Positions 34,890 to 42,717 of a stretch of DNA of 64,000 nt are shown piece by piece. The notes under the pieces were generated by a model, which worked only from the letters and a program-made list of their open reading frames with translations, did no database searches and was not told the DNA's origin. The stretch's first letter is position 1. The number at the start of each line of letters is the position of its first letter. Source of the stretch: Porphyrobacter sp. GA68 (GTDB taxonomy: Bacteria > Pseudomonadota > Alphaproteobacteria > Sphingomonadales > Sphingomonadaceae); NCBI RefSeq assembly GCF_022605525.1, contig NZ_JAKQYJ010000002.1:186001-250000 (forward strand), written 5' to 3'. A program made the translations under genes and the position numbers.

Positions 34890-35207
34890 ATGGCAGTGCA
34901 GGACGAGGAAATCGTGGTTCGCGACACGGAAGCAAGAGGCGCTTCCAAAGAAGGCGTTGGCCGCTGGGTACTGATCTTCGGCCTCCTGATTGCCGTGGTC
35001 CTGCTGGCTGTGGTGCTCATTTTCGGAATAGGCTCTCAGGACACCGTGGAAGAAGAGGCCACGGTCAGCGGCCGCATCCAGTCGGTTGACCCCTCGGGCA
35101 GCGACAACGACGGAGTGCTGCTCGGCGACGACAGGGGTGCTGCCGATCTGGGCGACGCAACGACCACGGCTGACGATCCGGCTGAAACCGTTCCCAACCC
35201 GCGATAA
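34890..35207 (+). CDS. Small single-span membrane protein of the stress unit
   Basis: 105 residues, unnamed. An acidic cytoplasmic start (MAVQDEEIVVRDTEARG) leads to one strong membrane helix at about 25-46 (WVLIFGLLIAVVLLAVVLIF), then a low-complexity Asp/Ala/Thr/Gly-rich, probably disordered, periplasmic tail. The start ATG at 34890 has GCGGAGGA upstream. It lies 18 bp before a DUF2945 gene, so both are probably read from the EcfG-type promoter at 34807. No function can be assigned from sequence. Confidence 0.72.
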   Translation: MAVQDEEIVVRDTEARGASKEGVGRWVLIFGLLIAVVLLAVVLIFGIGSQDTVEEEATVSGRIQSVDPSGSDNDGVLLGDDRGAADLGDATTTADDPAETVPNPR

Positions 35208-35225
35208 GAGCAGGAGAGTGCGGGC

Positions 35226-35447
35226 ATGAGCGACAAGTATTCCAAGGGCGACAAGGTAGAGTGGACATGGGGCAGCGGAACCGCGTCGGGCGAGATCACC
35301 GAGCGTTACGAGGAAAAGACCACTCATACCATCAAGGGCACCGAGGTGACGCGTAACGCCACCAAGGATGACCCGGCTTACATGATCAAGCAGGATGATG
35401 GCGACAGGGTGCTGAAGTCGCATTCGGAACTGCGCAAGAAAAGCTGA
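35226..35447 (+). CDS. DUF2945 / HVA1-family protein
   Basis: 73 residues: KYSKGDKVEWTWGSGTASGEITERY followed by THTIKGTEVTRNATKDDPAYMIKQDDGDRVLKSHSELRK, the complete DUF2945 (hypervirulence-associated TUDOR-like) small-barrel domain. The family is widespread, usually next to stress genes, and its molecular function is not established. The start is the ATG at 35226, with CAGGAGAG upstream. Second gene of the EcfG-type unit. Confidence 0.9.
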   Translation: MSDKYSKGDKVEWTWGSGTASGEITERYEEKTTHTIKGTEVTRNATKDDPAYMIKQDDGDRVLKSHSELRKKS

Positions 35448-35812
35448 GCGGCTCAGTATGGGAGGGGGTTCCCGTCGTGGCGCCGCCCAGCCTGTCAATT
35501 AGGCCATCTGCGCGGCAAAGGCGAAGTCACAGGCGGCGCAGCCCGCCTCACAAAGGCTGGCTTCCGATCTGCTGAAATCAGGTTGATCGACCGCGTCGGC
35601 CACGGTGAGCGGCGGTTTTCCGTTCCTGCGTGCATACCGCGACGCTGGCACCTTCGCCTCAACTTTCGCGACACCAGCCGGCTGGCGGCGGAGCGCGCCA
35701 AGGTGTCCGCCGGCCGCCTGGCCCCTTAATGGGTTCCCGCGCGTGGGAAGGGAACATTCCTCGTGCCTGACCGCTGATTCAGCGGTGGGACACTCAGGAA
35801 AGGGTAAGGGTT
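35448..35812. other. Non-coding stretch of about 365 bp
   Basis: Neither strand has a convincing gene, and I see no tRNA or known RNA motif. The region contains a short palindrome near 35770 (CCGCTGATTCAGCGG) and, at its right end, a candidate promoter (35751-35775) for the DUF3140 gene. Confidence 0.6.
35751..35775 (+). promoter_or_regulatory. Candidate EcfG-type promoter of the DUF3140 unit (one mismatch)
   Basis: GGAAC at 35751-35755, a 16-bp spacer, then CGCT at 35772-35775 in place of CGTT. It lies 38 bp before the start of the DUF3140 gene. The inverted repeat around 35771-35785 overlaps the -10 element and could be an operator, or chance. Confidence 0.45.
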
Positions 35813-36160
35813 ATGGCTGACCGGAACCAGAGCGATATCTACCAGGAATTCAACAACTGCGTGAACATGGCTCCCAAGGAGCTTGAGGAGTGGCTGGCAA
35901 CCGACCGGTCGAAATCGGTCGGCGATACCAACACGCCCGGCGGAGATGGCGGGGAAAGCACCGGTCACAAGATGGGTCGGCGCATTGTCGAACTGAAGCG
36001 CACCGCCAAGGCGGACCTGGAAGACGCCGACTTTGATGCCATGAACAAGGTTGTCGGTTATGTGCACCGGCATAGTGCGCAGCGGCCGGATGGCGATGTG
36101 AGCCAGACCAATTGGCGCTACAGCCTGATGAACTGGGGTCACGACCCATGCAGGAAGTAG
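35813..36160 (+). CDS. DUF3140 domain protein
   Basis: 115 residues. The pattern YQEFNNCVNMAPKELEEWLATDRSKSVG, then TGHKMGRRIVELKRTAKADLEDADFDAMNKVVGYVHRHSAQRP and NWRYSLMNWGHDP, is the complete DUF3140 domain, a DNA-binding-like small protein of unknown role that frequently sits beside DUF2945 and other stress genes. The start is the ATG at 35813, preceded by AAGGGTAAGGG. Its final 13 bases overlap the next gene. Confidence 0.9.
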   Translation: MADRNQSDIYQEFNNCVNMAPKELEEWLATDRSKSVGDTNTPGGDGGESTGHKMGRRIVELKRTAKADLEDADFDAMNKVVGYVHRHSAQRPDGDVSQTNWRYSLMNWGHDPCRK

Positions 36161-36588
36161 CCGCTCACACGAAGTTCGGTCATTTCCTGCTGGCGCAAGA
36201 CAATGGAGTGTACGAACAGGCGCTGTCCGAGATCCGCGACGGGGAAAAGCGGGGGCATTGGATGTGGTTCATCTTCCCTCAGGTTTCTGGCCTGGGTCGC
36301 AGTGCGATGGCGAAGAAATTCGCCTTGCACGGTCTCAAGGACGCACAGGCCTATTGCGCGCATGAGGTGCTCGGCGATCGTCTGTACGAAGCGACCGAAG
36401 CGATGATGGATTGGGCCGGCACGGTGTCCGCGCGCAGCCTGCTGGGAGAAGTGGACGCGATGAAGTTTCGCAGTTCCATGACCCTGTTCGAACTAGCCTG
36501 CGACGACAACTCTCCTTTCGCCGAGGCACTGGAAGCGTTCTACGGTGGTGAGCGCGACGAAGAAACGCTGAAGCGGCTGGCGCTCTGA
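36148..36588 (+). CDS. DUF1810 family protein
   Basis: 146 residues. The signature KRGHWMWFIFPQVSGLGRSAMAKKFAL, followed by AQAYCAHEVLGDRLYEATEAM and DAMKFRSSMTLFELA, identifies DUF1810 (calpastatin-like) proteins, helical and related to YbiA/NADAR neighbours; no reaction is firmly known. The ATG at 36148 lies inside the end of the DUF3140 gene (13-nt overlap, different frame), implying coupled translation. The stop is convergent with the ATP12 gene, 87 bp away. Confidence 0.88.
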   Translation: MQEVAAHTKFGHFLLAQDNGVYEQALSEIRDGEKRGHWMWFIFPQVSGLGRSAMAKKFALHGLKDAQAYCAHEVLGDRLYEATEAMMDWAGTVSARSLLGEVDAMKFRSSMTLFELACDDNSPFAEALEAFYGGERDEETLKRLAL

Positions 36589-36675
36589 TCGGACCGAGGT
36601 TGATCTAGCGGATCAAGCGCAGCCTTCGCCTGAGCGCGTCGTGCGCTCGCAAGTCGGCGTTCCCCACCTCGTTCG

Positions 36676-37389
36676 CTACGCCGCGCGTGCTGCCAGGACA
36701 AAATCCCGCGCAGCCATGAACTCGATCCGGCGTCTCGCGCGCCGCGACTCCGCCTCCGCTTCACGGCCCCACAGTTCGGCCTGCCACTCTTCCTCTAGAG
36801 CGGCGGCAGCCCACAGGGCGGCTGCATCGGCACCCGGTTCCGCCACCTCCAGCGCAACGGTGAGCGAGGCGGCAAGGGATGCCAGCGTCTCCAGACCCGC
36901 CAGCGCGAACGCGTTCCATTCCAACAGCTGCGTCTTGAGGGCGGCCAGCGTAGCGGCTGGTTGCGGGCGATGCATCACGCCGCTGACCCGCACCAGCCGC
37001 GATCCCGTCCGTTGTTCGAAACGGGTGAGGATCGGTTCCCACACGTCCATCTGACGACGGTGGAGCGGCTCTTCCGGATCGGCGCGGAAGCACAGGGTAT
37101 CCGTGTCGATGAAGCGCATCAGGCGGTCGGCGGCGGCGCCCCGGTCCGGCGTCACCCGGTCGATGGCGTAATCCGCCAGCGCGCGGGCGGGGAAACCTGA
37201 GAGGTCGATTGCCTCGCCCTGCCGGGACCACTCCTGCGCCAGCAGATCGGCCAGCGTGCGGGTTGGCAGCGTCTGCGGCAACCCTTCCCCCTGAGTCCTG
37301 ATCTGGCGCCCATCCAGCGCGACGGCGTAGCCACCCTCCACCCGCTCGACGGTGACACTGCGATAGAAGCGCTTCACCTGCTTTTCCAT
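36676..37389 (-). CDS. ATP12-family F1-ATPase assembly chaperone
   Basis: 237 residues. The N-terminus KRFYRSVTVERVEGGYAVALDGRQIRTQG is the ATP12 family start; LLAQEWSRQGEAIDLSGFPARALADYAID and DTDTLCFRADPEEPLHRRQMDVWEPIL follow, with an Ala-rich helical C-terminal half. In mitochondria ATP12 holds the F1 alpha subunit before assembly, and alphaproteobacteria share it. The start is the ATG at 37387-37389, which overlaps the small upstream membrane gene by 16 nt. Last gene of the crcB-rluA-paiB-HAD operon. Confidence 0.92.
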   Translation of the reverse strand: MEKQVKRFYRSVTVERVEGGYAVALDGRQIRTQGEGLPQTLPTRTLADLLAQEWSRQGEAIDLSGFPARALADYAIDRVTPDRGAAADRLMRFIDTDTLCFRADPEEPLHRRQMDVWEPILTRFEQRTGSRLVRVSGVMHRPQPAATLAALKTQLLEWNAFALAGLETLASLAASLTVALEVAEPGADAAALWAAAALEEEWQAELWGREAEAESRRARRRIEFMAARDFVLAARAA

Positions 37390-37580
37390 CGGCGCGACAG
37401 AAGCACGGGAACGGCGAAGAACGAGAACGCGCCCAGCAGCAGCAGCGGCGTGCCTATGTCCGGTCGGTTCCACCCGCGTTCTGCCAAGGCATATGCGCCC
37501 GCCAGCACGGCGCAGAGCGCCGCCAGTCGGCACGCCTGCATGATCCAGAAACGCCGGGCGGCTATCCGGTCGTCAGTCAT
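37374..37580 (-). CDS. Small two-helix membrane protein
   Basis: 68 residues from the ATG at 37578-37580 (MTDDRIAARRFWIMQ). Two hydrophobic helices, LAALCAVLAGAYALAE and IGTPLLLLGAFSFFAVPVLL, end in the basic RRWKSR. It overlaps the HAD gene by 8 nt and the ATP12 gene by 16 nt, so the operon context argues that it is a real gene. I recognise no family. Proximity to an F-ATPase assembly factor suggests a membrane helper, which is only a guess. Confidence 0.75.
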   Translation of the reverse strand: MTDDRIAARRFWIMQACRLAALCAVLAGAYALAERGWNRPDIGTPLLLLGAFSFFAVPVLLSRRWKSR

Positions 37581-38226
37581 GCAGCAATCGCTCCAGTTGA
37601 GCCGCGTCATGCGCGGTTGCCGCCGCGCCCGCCTCGCGCAGATCTTCAGGCGCATGATATCCCCAGGACACGCCGATCGCCCGCACTCCGGCAGAGCGGG
37701 CCATTGCCATGTCGAACACGGTGTCGCCGATCATTACCGCCTCGTCTGCGGCGACGCCCGCTTCGTCCAGCGCTGCCTGGAGCATCGCGGGGTCGGGTTT
37801 GGATGGATGGCGATCGGCGGTCTGCAAGGTCGTGAAATGGTTCGACAGTCCGTGCGCGGCAAGGCAGGCCGCAAGGCCACGGTCGCTTTTCCCCGTTGCG
37901 ACACCGAGCAGCCAATCGTTTCCCCGCAACCGGTCCAGCAGGTCGGCGACACCGTCATACAGTGGTTCGGCGACGCAGCCCTGTTCACGCGCGGTGCGGA
38001 AAGCGTTCTTGTATTCGTCGACAATGGCCGCCCGGTGCTCTCCGGGCAAGTCCGGTGCCAGCGCGAACACGGCCTGCGGCAGGCTGAGACCGACGATCCG
38101 GCGTATCGCGGAGCGATGGGGCACCGCTGCACCGCTGGCGGCAAAGGCCTGTTCCATAGCGGCGCATACGGCGGCCAGTCCGTCGACCAGCGTGCCATCG
38201 CAATCGAATACGGCGAGACGCCTCAC
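37573..38226 (-). CDS. HAD-superfamily phosphatase, phosphoglycolate phosphatase-like
   Basis: 217 residues from a GTG at 38224-38226. Motif I is VFDCDGTLVDG with both catalytic Asp, motif II VATGKSDRG, motif III with the Lys in SKPDPAM, and motif IV MIGDTVFDMAMARSAG. The alpha-helical cap between motifs I and II is of subclass C1, as in phosphoglycolate phosphatase and pyrophosphatase PpaX. The GTG overlaps the paiB stop by 4 nt (GTGA). The likely role is repair of 2-phosphoglycolate, with the substrate unproven. Confidence 0.9.
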   Translation of the reverse strand: MRRLAVFDCDGTLVDGLAAVCAAMEQAFAASGAAVPHRSAIRRIVGLSLPQAVFALAPDLPGEHRAAIVDEYKNAFRTAREQGCVAEPLYDGVADLLDRLRGNDWLLGVATGKSDRGLAACLAAHGLSNHFTTLQTADRHPSKPDPAMLQAALDEAGVAADEAVMIGDTVFDMAMARSAGVRAIGVSWGYHAPEDLREAGAAATAHDAAQLERLLHD

Positions 38227-38825
38227 GGGGCGAACGCCCGCATCAGCGCGGCGAGGGCGGGCGAACCGTTCGCCTCCAGCGCGGCGATGACCTGTTCCCG
38301 ATCGGCCAGGCTCTTGTTCTGCGACAGCTTGAAAGTTGGCCGCCAGGCGGCGATCTCCAGTTCGAAGCCCGTGATCCCGCGCGCCAGCTGGCGCCAGTAT
38401 CCGGGCGCGACATCATCGGTCCGCCACGGCTCGCCAGCCGCTATGCGAGCTTCGTGGCGCTGACCGATGCCAGCCAGCAGCGCCTCGGTTCCTTCCTGCT
38501 CCATGCGGCGAACCCGGCCTTCCAGCTCCACGGCAACATAGTTCCAGGTCGGCACCTGCCCGGGTCGCGTGTACCAGCGCGGGCTGATATAGGCGTCCGG
38601 GCCGTTGACCACGGCCAGTGCCGTCGTTCCTGCCAGATGCCGAGCGAGCGCATTGCCGTTCGCCAGATGGAACTGCACCGCGCCATCTCCGGTCGACACC
38701 AGCGGCGTGTGGGCCACGCGCGGTCCGTCCGGCGTGCCGGCGAAGATCATGCCGAAGCCGACTTCTTCGACCAGCGCCTCCATCACAGCGCGATCAGGCA
38801 TCCGAAACGCCGGATCGGGGTGCAT
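38223..38825 (-). CDS. PaiB-family FMN-binding protein
   Basis: 200 residues of the FMN-binding split-barrel (PaiB) group: MHPDPAFRMPD at the start, GPRVAHTPLVSTGDGAVQFHLANGNALARHL, then DAYISPRWYTRPGQVPTWNYVAVELEG and, near the C-terminus, RGITGFELEI and WRPTFKLSQNKSLADREQVI. PaiB of Bacillus subtilis affects sporulation and degradative enzyme genes; in proteobacteria the role is unknown, and it binds flavin or a small ligand. The ATG at 38823-38825 overlaps rluA by one base, and the stop overlaps the HAD start. Confidence 0.92.
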   Translation of the reverse strand: MHPDPAFRMPDRAVMEALVEEVGFGMIFAGTPDGPRVAHTPLVSTGDGAVQFHLANGNALARHLAGTTALAVVNGPDAYISPRWYTRPGQVPTWNYVAVELEGRVRRMEQEGTEALLAGIGQRHEARIAAGEPWRTDDVAPGYWRQLARGITGFELEIAAWRPTFKLSQNKSLADREQVIAALEANGSPALAALMRAFAP

Positions 38826-39934
38826 TACGTGCGGCCCCCGCGCGGGCTGGCCTTGCGCGCATCCCCGCGGGATCGGCGCGCGGGCCTCGTCTTGCGCACC
38901 TGCTTGGCGTGGGCCTTGGCCGCCTGCTTCTTTGCCGCCGCCGTACGCGGCGGTGGCGAGAAGCTGACCGGTTCCGCCGAGCTGGCTCCGAGGTCGAAGC
39001 CCAGCTGCTCCATTGAGGCGGCGAAGTGTTCGGGCAGGTCAGCGGTGACGTCGATCTTGGCTCCTTCCGGCGCGTCGATAATCAGACGGCGAGCGTGAAG
39101 GTGCATCTTGCGGCTGATGCTGCCCGTCAGAAACGCGTCCTGCCCGCCGTATTTGCCGTCGCCGACGATGGGGTGGCCGAGGGCGGCGCAGTGGACACGC
39201 AGCTGATGTGTGCGTCCGGTCAGCGGCTCCAGTTCCAGCCAGGCGGCACGGTTGCCCGCGCGGTCCACCACCCGGTAACGGGTGCGTGCCGGCTGGCCGC
39301 CCGCCTTATCGATATGCATCTTCTCGCCGCCCGTGCCCGGCTGTTTGGCAAGCGGGGCATCGATCGTCCCTTCTGCCACCTGCGGCACGCCGACCACCAG
39401 TGCCCAGTAAACCTTGCGCGCGCTGCGGCCGGAAAAGCGTTTGGAAAAGAACGCCGCGCTGCCCGGTGTGCGGGCGATCAGAAGGACGCCGGACGTGTCC
39501 TTGTCCAGCCGGTGGACGAGGCGCGGGCGGGGCACCTCGCCGTCAACGAACGCATCGAGCAGCCGGTCCACATGCTGGCGCGTCCCGGTGCCGCCCTGCG
39601 TCGCCAGGCCGGGCGGCTTGTTGAGCACGATTGCCGAACTGGTGGTGCGGATCACCATCTCGGCGGCCGTCTCGCGATCTTCCGCGCTCAATTCCGGCGG
39701 CGCGCGACGCGGCGCGGGGGCGCCGCCAGGCGGCACCCGCACGACCTGGCCTGCCGACAGCCGTTCGTCGACGCCGGCACGCTTGCCATCTATTCGCACC
39801 TGCCCGGTGCGAACCCAGCGCGAAATGGTGGCAAAGCCGACCTGCGGGAGGTGCCGCTTGAACCAGCGATCCAGGCGCACGCCATCATCGTCCGCGGCGA
39901 CCGTGAACTGGCGGACCTGATTTTCGTCACTCAT
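38825..39934 (-). CDS. RluA-family 23S rRNA/tRNA pseudouridine synthase
   Basis: 369 residues from the ATG at 39932-39934. An S4 RNA-binding domain (residues about 18-67, RLDRWFKRHLPQVGFATISRWVRTGQVRIDG) precedes the catalytic domain, with PRLVHRLDKDTSGVLL and the catalytic Asp near 144. PLTGRTHQLRVHCAALGHPIVGD completes it. The S4 plus RluA layout with a long Lys/Arg-rich tail (about 330-369) resembles RluC/RluD-type enzymes that modify 23S rRNA helices; the exact uridine is not readable. Overlaps crcB by 4 nt. Confidence 0.92.
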   Translation of the reverse strand: MSDENQVRQFTVAADDDGVRLDRWFKRHLPQVGFATISRWVRTGQVRIDGKRAGVDERLSAGQVVRVPPGGAPAPRRAPPELSAEDRETAAEMVIRTTSSAIVLNKPPGLATQGGTGTRQHVDRLLDAFVDGEVPRPRLVHRLDKDTSGVLLIARTPGSAAFFSKRFSGRSARKVYWALVVGVPQVAEGTIDAPLAKQPGTGGEKMHIDKAGGQPARTRYRVVDRAGNRAAWLELEPLTGRTHQLRVHCAALGHPIVGDGKYGGQDAFLTGSISRKMHLHARRLIIDAPEGAKIDVTADLPEHFAASMEQLGFDLGASSAEPVSFSPPPRTAAAKKQAAKAHAKQVRKTRPARRSRGDARKASPRGGRT

Positions 39935-40335
39935 GCCATGCCCCTTGCCAGCCAGATACCTGCCCACAGGGCCAGCAGACCGCCCCCAAGCGATGCAAAG
40001 GCGTAGGCAAGGGCAAGGCCGATCAAGCCTTTCTCGATCAGCAGCCAGAGCTCAAGGCTGAAGGTGGAGAAGGTCGTGAACCCGCCAAGCAGACCCACGC
40101 CGATGCACAGCCGCCAGAATTGCTCGTCTCCCGCCTGCTTCATCAACCAGCCGCTCAGGACACCCATGAGCAGGCTGCCAACGACGTTCACCAGCAGCGT
40201 GGGCACAGGCACTCCGGTCAAGGCAGGACCATACCAGCGCAATACGGTTGCGCCTAACAGCCAACGCAGAACGGCGCCCATGGCGCCGCCCGCCGCAACC
40301 TGCACAACGGCGAGAAATGTGAGCGGAACCGGCAT
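39931..40335 (-). CDS. crcB: Fluoride-specific ion channel CrcB/Fluc
   Basis: 134 residues, four membrane helices: AVVQVAAGGAMGAVLRWLLG, PVPTLLVNVVGSLLMGVLSG, LLGGFTTFSTFSLE and LIGLALAYAFASLGGGLLALWAG. The Gly-Phe-Thr-Thr-Phe-Ser-Thr-Phe motif and the Asn in LVNVVGS form the fluoride pore of the Fluc family. It exports fluoride as a dual-topology dimer. No fluoride riboswitch core is visible in the roughly 200 bp upstream. The start is the ATG at 40333-40335. First gene of the minus-strand operon. Confidence 0.94.
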   Translation of the reverse strand: MPVPLTFLAVVQVAAGGAMGAVLRWLLGATVLRWYGPALTGVPVPTLLVNVVGSLLMGVLSGWLMKQAGDEQFWRLCIGVGLLGGFTTFSTFSLELWLLIEKGLIGLALAYAFASLGGGLLALWAGIWLARGMA

Positions 40336-40541
40336 AGAGCTAGGTCCGTAGCGTCACCGCGCCGTCAATGCCAGCATTGCGTCCCCCGCGCCGCTTGCCT
40401 TTGTCGGCAATTTGCGATAGGCCAGCTCGCAAGGGACCGATCCGTTCGCGGATGCGGCGCTTTTTTCGTGTTTGGCAGGCGCGTTCATCCTTTGCTGTGC
40501 AGGGATGGCGGCGCGAGGTTTTCAAAAGGTTCGTAGATTTT

Positions 40542-40751
40542 ATGCAGATCACCGTTCGCGATAACAATGTTGAACAGGCTCTCCGCGCCCTGAAGAAGAA
40601 GTTGCAGCGGGAGGGCGTGTATCGCGAAATGAAGCTGCGTCGCCACTACGAAAAGCCCAGCGAGAAGCGCGCCCGCGACAAGGCAGCTGCCGTTCGCCGC
40701 GCCCGCAAGATGGACCGCAAGCGCGCCGAACGCGACGGCATCAAGGTCTGA
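40542..40751 (+). CDS. rpsU: 30S ribosomal protein S21
   Basis: 69 residues: [20 protein letters not shown] at the start, then [29 protein letters not shown]. This is the highly basic bS21 with its usual C-terminal Lys/Arg tail, which acts in 30S initiation near the anti-Shine-Dalgarno. The ATG at 40542 follows an A/T-rich leader with AAAAGG. The preceding 200 bp is without a gene and includes a small UUCG-type hairpin and T-tract near 40440-40470, possibly a terminator or attenuator. Confidence 0.97.
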   Translation: MQITVRDNNVEQALRALKKKLQREGVYREMKLRRHYEKPSEKRARDKAAAVRRARKMDRKRAERDGIKV

Positions 40752-40878
40752 ATCTGTACAGGGCGCGGACCTGGCCCGTCGCGGCGGCAGCGGCTAGGAA
40801 TGCGCTTGACTGTTGCCCGCGGCAGGCGGGCTGCCGGGACGGGCGCCTGGCGCCTGTTTAGTTCACCGAGGCTTCTGC

Positions 40879-41442
40879 ATGACTGAAATCACCCGCGTGC
40901 CCCTGCAGCCGATTGCCAAAGGTTCGCTGCTGAAGCTGTGGCTGGCGATCGCCGCCGCCGTTCTGCTGGCCGCCGGTATCGCATGGGCCACCGTGCCGCG
41001 CGGGGTGAGTGTCGAGACGCTGGCCGCAGGGACCGGCGACAGCCCGACCGAAGATGACGTCGTGTTTGTTCGCTACACCGGCAAGCTTGCCGCAACAGGG
41101 GAAGTGTTCGATCAATCGCAGGATCTCGCCCTGCCGGTGCAGGGGGTGTTTCCCGAAGGCGTGCCGCTGCCGCTGCAGAACATGATCCCCGGTTTCCGCG
41201 AAGGCTTGCTGCAGATGCGCAAGGGCGGCCGGTATCTGGTCGAGATCCCGTCCGATCTGGCATACGGGGCGGAGCCGCAGCCCGGCTCTCCGATCCCGCC
41301 CAACGCGGATCTGGTGTTCGAGGTCGAGTTGATCGACTTCATGTCCACGGCCGACTTCGAACAGCGGCTCGCCGTGCTGCGCCAACTTCTTGGCGGACAG
41401 CAGGGGCAGAACGGCGCGCCATCGGCACCGCCCGCTCCTTGA
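40879..41442 (+). CDS. Membrane-anchored FKBP-type peptidyl-prolyl isomerase
   Basis: 187 residues from the ATG at 40879. A short cytoplasmic part is followed by a single helix (LLKLWLAIAAAVLLAAGIAWA, about 17-37) that anchors the enzyme, with the catalytic domain in the periplasm. FKBP motifs are DVVFVRYTGKLAATGEVFDQSQ, NMIPGFREGLLQMRKGGRYLVEIPSDLAYG and LVFEVELIDF. A short disordered tail (QGQNGAPSAPPAP) ends it. It speeds proline cis-trans isomerisation of exported proteins. Confidence 0.92.
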   Translation: MTEITRVPLQPIAKGSLLKLWLAIAAAVLLAAGIAWATVPRGVSVETLAAGTGDSPTEDDVVFVRYTGKLAATGEVFDQSQDLALPVQGVFPEGVPLPLQNMIPGFREGLLQMRKGGRYLVEIPSDLAYGAEPQPGSPIPPNADLVFEVELIDFMSTADFEQRLAVLRQLLGGQQGQNGAPSAPPAP

Positions 41443-41623
41443 GCGGCCAAACTGCGGAACCGCGCGACGGCGGTCAGACGGGCCGCTTATGGTTAATGTG
41501 CGGGTAAGTTGTTCCTGCTTGAAACGCTGCTGAAACGCCGCTGGCGCTCGGACCCGCAGAACGTCATCGCAAACCCCGACGTTGCTCACGCAGAACTCCT
41601 CTGCGGCAACCTGGGGATCCACT

Positions 41624-42352
41624 ATGAGACAGCATCTGAAGACGATCTTTGCGGCCGCGCTTGCATCAATGGCGCTGGCGGCGACCTCGGCCAGCGCGGC
41701 CGTGACCATCAACCTGACCGGCAATTCGGCCACCAGCGGCAGCTACGGCAATGTCCGCACCTTCAGCGGATCGGGCGATGGCCAGACCATCACCGTCAGC
41801 GCGTCGGCGTGGTCGGCACAGGGTAGCACGATCACCAGCGCGTATCTGGGATCGTACAGCAACGGTCTTGGCGTGACCAACCGTTCCGAGGGCAACGGCG
41901 GCAGCAACTCGCACACCATCGACAACGCCGGTCAACTCGATTTCGTCATCCTTCAGTTCGATCGGCCCGTGGATCTGCTGTCAGCCTATCTGAACAAGTA
42001 CGGCGATACCGATGCAAGCTTCATGGCGCTCAGGTCAATGCCCAGCGGTTCATTGCTGACCCTGTCGCAGTTCCAGAGCAGCATTGCCGCCGCGACCCAC
42101 AGCTTCGGCGGCACCACCAGCCGCCTTGCGCTGGAAGGTACAACCGTCATTTCCAACATCTGGGCCGTGTCAGCCTTGGCGACGGGCACGGACACGAACG
42201 ACTCGTTCAAGCTGCGTTATGTGCAGGTCAATGCGGCTCCGGCGGTGCCGGAACCGGCGACATGGGCCATGATGCTGCTCGGCTTCTTCGGTATCGGGGC
42301 GGCAATGCGTGGCAGGCGCAGCGGGGAGCCGGCGGCGCTGACCTTCGCCTGA
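41624..42352 (+). CDS. PEP-CTERM (PEPxxWAMM) exported protein
   Basis: 242 residues from the ATG at 41624. A signal peptide (about 1-25, ending ATSASA) is followed by a Ser/Thr/Gly/Asn-rich, beta-rich domain, then the C-terminal sorting signal [10 protein letters not shown] (about residues 213-222), a hydrophobic helix and the basic cluster RGRR. These tails are processed by exosortase, usually on extracellular-polysaccharide-producing cells. No exosortase gene lies in this window. The protein belongs to the anonymous PEP-CTERM surface group. Its substrate-facing part has no named domain. Confidence 0.88.
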   Translation: MRQHLKTIFAAALASMALAATSASAAVTINLTGNSATSGSYGNVRTFSGSGDGQTITVSASAWSAQGSTITSAYLGSYSNGLGVTNRSEGNGGSNSHTIDNAGQLDFVILQFDRPVDLLSAYLNKYGDTDASFMALRSMPSGSLLTLSQFQSSIAAATHSFGGTTSRLALEGTTVISNIWAVSALATGTDTNDSFKLRYVQVNAAPAVPEPATWAMMLLGFFGIGAAMRGRRSGEPAALTFA

Positions 42353-42414
42353 TCTTTGGCAATATTCCGGCGCCCGGTTGAAACCCGACCGCGGCGCAGC
42401 TAACGCCGCGGACC

Positions 42415-42717
42415 ATGTCGATAACCGTAGAAACAGTGGCCCGCATCGCCTCGCTCGCGCGCGTTCGCATGAGCGAGGCGGAGCTGGCTCGCATGGCGCC
42501 GGAACTGTCCGGCATTCTCGACTGGGTCGAACAACTGGAAGAGGTGGATACCTCGTCCGTGGAACCCATGGCGGCAGTGATCCCGAACCATCTGCGTCTG
42601 CGCGAGGATGTGGTCGATGCCGATCCTCTGACCGGCGGCGGACAGAGGGACGCCGTTCTGGCCAATGCACCCATGGCAGAGCATGGCTTCTTTGCGGTGC
42701 CCAAGGTGATCGAATGA
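42415..42717 (+). CDS. gatC: Asp/Glu-tRNA amidotransferase subunit C
   Basis: 100 residues: [41 protein letters not shown], then [22 protein letters not shown] and [20 protein letters not shown], the conserved extended stretch that wraps GatA and GatB. GatCAB turns Glu-tRNA(Gln) and Asp-tRNA(Asn) into the amidated forms. The start is the ATG at 42415. The stop overlaps gatA by 4 nt (ATGA). Confidence 0.96.
   Translation: MSITVETVARIASLARVRMSEAELARMAPELSGILDWVEQLEEVDTSSVEPMAAVIPNHLRLREDVVDADPLTGGGQRDAVLANAPMAEHGFFAVPKVIE

Noticed and set aside
35495-35701. 68-codon minus-strand frame in the gap before the DUF3140 gene
   Set aside because: Arg-, Pro- and Ser-rich composition typical of non-coding high-GC frames.
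40336-40541. Possible fluoride riboswitch before crcB
   Set aside because: I looked on the minus strand for the conserved pseudoknot core and saw no match.
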